In this document: piece after piece, positions 61,376 through 64,000 of the stretch
Numbering within the stretch: the stretch's first letter is position 1
Layout: each line of letters starts with the position of its first letter
From: Chryseobacterium sp. Leaf405
GTDB taxonomy: Bacteria > Bacteroidota > Bacteroidia > Flavobacteriales > Weeksellaceae
DNA length: 64,000 nt
Assembly (NCBI RefSeq): GCF_001425355.1
Contig: NZ_LMQN01000001.1
Coordinates: 372,490-436,489 of the forward strand
Direction: 5' to 3'
The notes under the pieces: generated by a model
What the model was told of the DNA's origin: nothing
Seen by the model: only the letters and a program-made list of their open reading frames with translations
Database searches by the model: none
Translations under genes and position numbers: made by a program

Positions 61376-62836
61376 ATGAAATGTAATCTAACTTTTTTAG
61401 CTATAGCTGTGGCTATACCTATGTACGGTTTTGGTCAGGATTCCACAAAAGTTGTTAATAATCAGTATCCTAATACCTTCAGCTCAGGATCTGCTAATGT
61501 ATCACCTTTCAATTCTTCTGCTAAAAGATTTAACGATTGGTCTATATCAGTAGGAGCAGGTGTTCCGTTAATGCAAACCGCAGATTTAACTTCTATAAAG
61601 AGTAAAAATAGGGGAGGAAATCTTTTCGGATATTCTGCTTATGTAAGTGTTGACAAAGCTATTACTCATGCTTTTGGTCTGAAACTACAATATGACAGAG
61701 GTGAAACAAGACAAGGATGGTTTGATACTAAAGATGCTGCACCTGCTAATGCAAGAGCGACAGGACAAGTTGGAGCAAGAACGCAGTATGATGCGATCTC
61801 TATTCTTGGAGACATCAATTTTTCCAATCTATTAAGAAGAGTTGATAACCATTCTCCATTCAGATGGGCTTTCCACGGATATGCAGGTGTAGGTACTATT
61901 GCTTATAGAGCGTATCAAAAAGACGAAATAGGGCAAAGATTAATGACAGAAAAAAAACCTTTTAAATTGAATTCACTTTTTGGACAAGTAGGTGCAGGGT
62001 TGAAATATAAGGTAAGTAACAGAGTGGATATCGAAGGTAGAGTAATGTATGTAGTAACTGGAGATGATGGATTTGATGGCGGAGGTAACAAAAATAGTGT
62101 GATTAACCAACGTACAACAGGCACTTCAGATAATTTCTTTAACACTACTTTAGGATTAACATTCAATCTTGGAAAACATGAATCTCATTTAATGTGGCAT
62201 GATCCTTTGCAGGAAATGTACTATAGAATGGATGTACTTGCAGAAAAAAATCAAGATATTACAGTATGTAAGAAAGGTGATTTAGATAATGACGGGGTTT
62301 GTGATGACTGGGACAGACAATTAGATACTCCTGCAGGAGCAAGAGTTGACGGTGCCGGAGTAGCATTGGATACAGATCTTGATGGAGTTATCGATTTATA
62401 CGACAAGTGTGTAACAGTTCCGGGACCTGTAGAAAATCAGGGATGTCCTACTGCCACTGCTTCTAATGGAGGAATGGTTGAAGAACAAAGCAGAACATTG
62501 GAAGGAATTGAGTTTGATCTAAATTCAGATAGAATTTTACCATCAAATACTCCTATTTTGAACAATGCAGTAAGCTATATCAATTCATCAACAGGTGATT
62601 ACAGAGTAGTTGGAACTACTGATACAAGAGGAACTGCTGCATATAACAAAAATTTATCTGAAAGAAGAGCCGGAAACGTTAAAAACTATTTAGTTAAAAA
62701 TGGTGTTCAATCAGGAAAGTTAGAAGCTGTAGGTAAGGGTAAAGAAGATTTAAAATACCCAGAATGTGACCCGGCTTCTAAGTGCCCAGAATGGAAAAAC
62801 AAAGCCAACAGAAGAGTATATTTTGAAGCAAAATAA
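61376..62836 (+). CDS. OmpA-family outer-membrane protein with TSP3 repeats
   Basis: 486 residues. Signal peptide (MKCNLTFLAIAVAIPMYGFGQ), an N-terminal beta-barrel of eight-strand size (about 45-275), Ca2+-binding thrombospondin type 3 repeats with DxDxDGxxD (DLDNDGVCDDWDRQLD; DTDLDGVIDLYDKC) at about 300-345, and a C-terminal peptidoglycan-binding OmpA domain (LEGIEFDLNSDRILP..YNKNLSERRAGNVKNYLVKNG) from about 380. It anchors the outer membrane to the cell wall; abundant in Flavobacteriia. Confidence 0.95.
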   Translation: MKCNLTFLAIAVAIPMYGFGQDSTKVVNNQYPNTFSSGSANVSPFNSSAKRFNDWSISVGAGVPLMQTADLTSIKSKNRGGNLFGYSAYVSVDKAITHAFGLKLQYDRGETRQGWFDTKDAAPANARATGQVGARTQYDAISILGDINFSNLLRRVDNHSPFRWAFHGYAGVGTIAYRAYQKDEIGQRLMTEKKPFKLNSLFGQVGAGLKYKVSNRVDIEGRVMYVVTGDDGFDGGGNKNSVINQRTTGTSDNFFNTTLGLTFNLGKHESHLMWHDPLQEMYYRMDVLAEKNQDITVCKKGDLDNDGVCDDWDRQLDTPAGARVDGAGVALDTDLDGVIDLYDKCVTVPGPVENQGCPTATASNGGMVEEQSRTLEGIEFDLNSDRILPSNTPILNNAVSYINSSTGDYRVVGTTDTRGTAAYNKNLSERRAGNVKNYLVKNGVQSGKLEAVGKGKEDLKYPECDPASKCPEWKNKANRRVYFEAK

Positions 62837-62871
62837 TATACGAATAGTCTTAAAAAACTATTAAATAATTG

Positions 62872-62910
62872 AAAGAGGCTATCTCATTTGTGGGATAGCC
62901 TCTTAATTTA
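62872..62910 (+). terminator. Terminator after the OmpA-family gene
   Basis: AAGAGGCTATCTCA and TGGGATAGCCTCTT form a 14-bp stem with one mismatch; T-rich sequence follows. Confidence 0.75.
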
Positions 62911-63101
62911 TTCTGCAATAAAGGATGAATTTCACGTATGAGCCTTCTTAAAATATAAAATTTTTAATTTTCAAATGATTTAATTACCTCTATTATTAAC
63001 TTAATTTTATCGTTAAAAAGACGAACCCAACTTATCATTGAAATTATTTTGTTATTTTTAATTGTTATAAAATAGAGATTTTTCAAAGACTGGAATTGTC
63101 A

Positions 63102-63109
63102 TAATTTTG
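63102..63109 (+). promoter_or_regulatory. Candidate -7 box of the lipoprotein gene
   Basis: TAATTTTG is a perfect TAnnTTTG, 36 bp before the TTG start of the next gene, leaving a leader of about 30 nt. Confidence 0.4.
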
Positions 63110-63145
63110 TAAAACCGATCTTAACAAAAAAATTAAATAAAAGTT

Positions 63146-63880
63146 TTGAAACATCTAATATTATCTTTAATTTTTTCATTTGTACTGATGTCTTGTAATT
63201 CAGATCTTTCGTCAGGAAAGATAGAAGATATTAGACTGATAGGTACAACTATCGAGATTACTCAAAATCCTACAGACAGAAAAGATAACTGGATGACTGT
63301 TGATTTGTTTGATAAAGACAATAAAAGCATTAGAAATGATTCTATAAAAATAATAGTGAATGATATTGAGACCTCACTACAACACCGTCAGGGGTTATAT
63401 TATAATGATGAATCAAGGTATTATGCCGAAAATGTCCCTTTAAACAATATCTACAATTTTGAAATAAAACTATCTGATGGAAAAAAATACCATCTTGGGA
63501 GTATCAGTGCTTTGAGTGAAGAAAAAATCGGAAGCATAGAATGCGATGAACAAGGTAATTTAAATAAAAATACGGTCATCAGATGGAAAGAGCTGAAAAA
63601 CATAAACGAACTCACCATTTATACATCAATTTTACTAAAAACACCAAATAGCAATGATAAAAATTATTCAAGTAAGGATGTTATAGTAAAACAAATAAAC
63701 AGTACAGGGGAATTCACAATACCAAAATCCGAATATTTCGACCCAAAATGGACGGTAAGTGGCTTTGAATTAAAATTTACGGCAAAAAAATTTGGAAAAA
63801 CAAACCCTAAACTTATTGCAGGAAGTAAAATATCCATCTCTACAGTAATCGAAAAAAACATCAATCTCGAAAAAGAGTAA
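63146..63880 (+). CDS. Lipoprotein of unknown function with TTG start
   Basis: 244 residues from TTG at 63146. The next in-frame ATG lies inside the signal peptide, so only the TTG gives a complete lipoprotein signal MKHLILSLIFSFVLMSCNS (lipobox VLMSC; Cys at 17). The mature part is beta-rich, with repeated charged and Asn-rich stretches; two Ig-like or fibronectin-like halves are possible (VIRWKELKNINELTIYTSILL; WTVSGFELKFTAKKF). No family recognised. An exported adhesion or binding role is plausible. Confidence 0.7.
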   Translation: MKHLILSLIFSFVLMSCNSDLSSGKIEDIRLIGTTIEITQNPTDRKDNWMTVDLFDKDNKSIRNDSIKIIVNDIETSLQHRQGLYYNDESRYYAENVPLNNIYNFEIKLSDGKKYHLGSISALSEEKIGSIECDEQGNLNKNTVIRWKELKNINELTIYTSILLKTPNSNDKNYSSKDVIVKQINSTGEFTIPKSEYFDPKWTVSGFELKFTAKKFGKTNPKLIAGSKISISTVIEKNINLEKE

Positions 63881-63883
63881 TAA

Positions 63884-63907
63884 AAACCACCTTTAAAATG
63901 GTTTTGG
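63884..63907 (+). terminator. Weak terminator after the lipoprotein gene
   Basis: AAAAACCA pairs with TGGTTTT around CCTTTAAAA. Short, without a long T run. Confidence 0.45.
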
Positions 63908-63947
63908 TATCAGCCGGCATGAAATTGATACAGAAAGCATCAAGTTA

Positions 63948-63986
63948 AATTTTCGGCTACAAGAAATCAATTTTCGGATACAAGAA
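63948..63986. repeat. Tandem 18-bp direct repeat with 21-bp period
   Basis: AATTTTCGGCTACAAGAA (63948-63965) and AATTTTCGGATACAAGAA (63969-63986) differ at one base. The pair lies close to the right edge of the window, beyond the lipoprotein terminator. Two helical turns of spacing fit a regulator dimer site upstream of the next gene. Confidence 0.5.
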
Positions 63987-64000
63987 TACTGAAACGAAAC

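Overview
The window looks like chromosomal DNA of a Flavobacteriia bacterium, most likely Chryseobacterium or a near relative. The DNA is AT-rich, with A-rich leaders rather than clear Shine-Dalgarno sites. Many genes are preceded by the Bacteroidota core promoter (TAnnTTTG at -7, often TTG 16-20 bp upstream). The gene families also fit: monomeric isocitrate dehydrogenase, single-chain glycine decarboxylase GcvP, DUF763, YitT, TlpA/DUF4369 and large outer-membrane TPR proteins. No rRNA, tRNA, CRISPR array, transposase or prophage was found. All assignments come from reading the sequence; no database was searched.

Layout. 1-10 kb: an outer-membrane barrel gene (cut by the left edge) and a 987-residue TPR protein, divergent from an amino-acid permease; then an Mpo1-like protein, dGTPase, an Fpg/Nei-type glycosylase and a LytS/LytTR-type two-component pair. 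10-15 kb: a two-gene envelope operon, an SMR efflux pump, a small-ORF transcript, a lone AAA ATPase, a 21-bp tandem repeat and an orphan membrane protein. 15-21 kb: gcvP, a 51-residue Cys-rich protein, a tail-anchored J-domain protein, an intergenic mosaic of dispersed repeats, and an ECF-sigma operon with two small membrane proteins. 21-28 kb: a co-directional run of small START/SRPBCC, VOC, DinB, SDR, DoxX and alpha/beta-hydrolase genes (the hydrolase is frameshifted), preceded by a Crp/Fnr regulator. 28-38 kb: DUF763, YitT, an HD phosphohydrolase and three tandem class III adenylate cyclases with different sensory halves. 38-44 kb: tpx, icd, a Bcr-type MFS pump, an aldo/keto reductase and an AraC regulator. 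44-50 kb: a secreted hydrolase and a divergent sensor kinase / sigma-54 response-regulator pair. 50-58 kb: an accessory metabolic run (PNPOx-like flavoprotein, GAPDH, TauE/SafE exporter, a 56-residue protein, DUF1348) and two paralogous Asp-nucleophile alpha/beta hydrolases with an AraC and a Crp regulator. 58-64 kb: a TlpA-like thioredoxin lipid/periplasmic protein, a stand-alone receiver, orphan small proteins, an OmpA-family porin and a TTG-initiated lipoprotein.

The most distinctive signals are: (i) a 36-bp element, 32/36 identical, at the same distance (22 bp) upstream of the putative -7 box of both paralogous hydrolases; (ii) the triple adenylate cyclase array, all with Lys/Asp substrate residues and two or three with non-ATG starts; (iii) a degenerate array of 21-bp repeats; (iv) a 10-bp inverted repeat whose arms fall on the two divergent promoters of the sensor kinase / sigma-54 regulator pair; (v) several small ORFs in real transcription units; and (vi) an intergenic region built from at least four dispersed repeat families.
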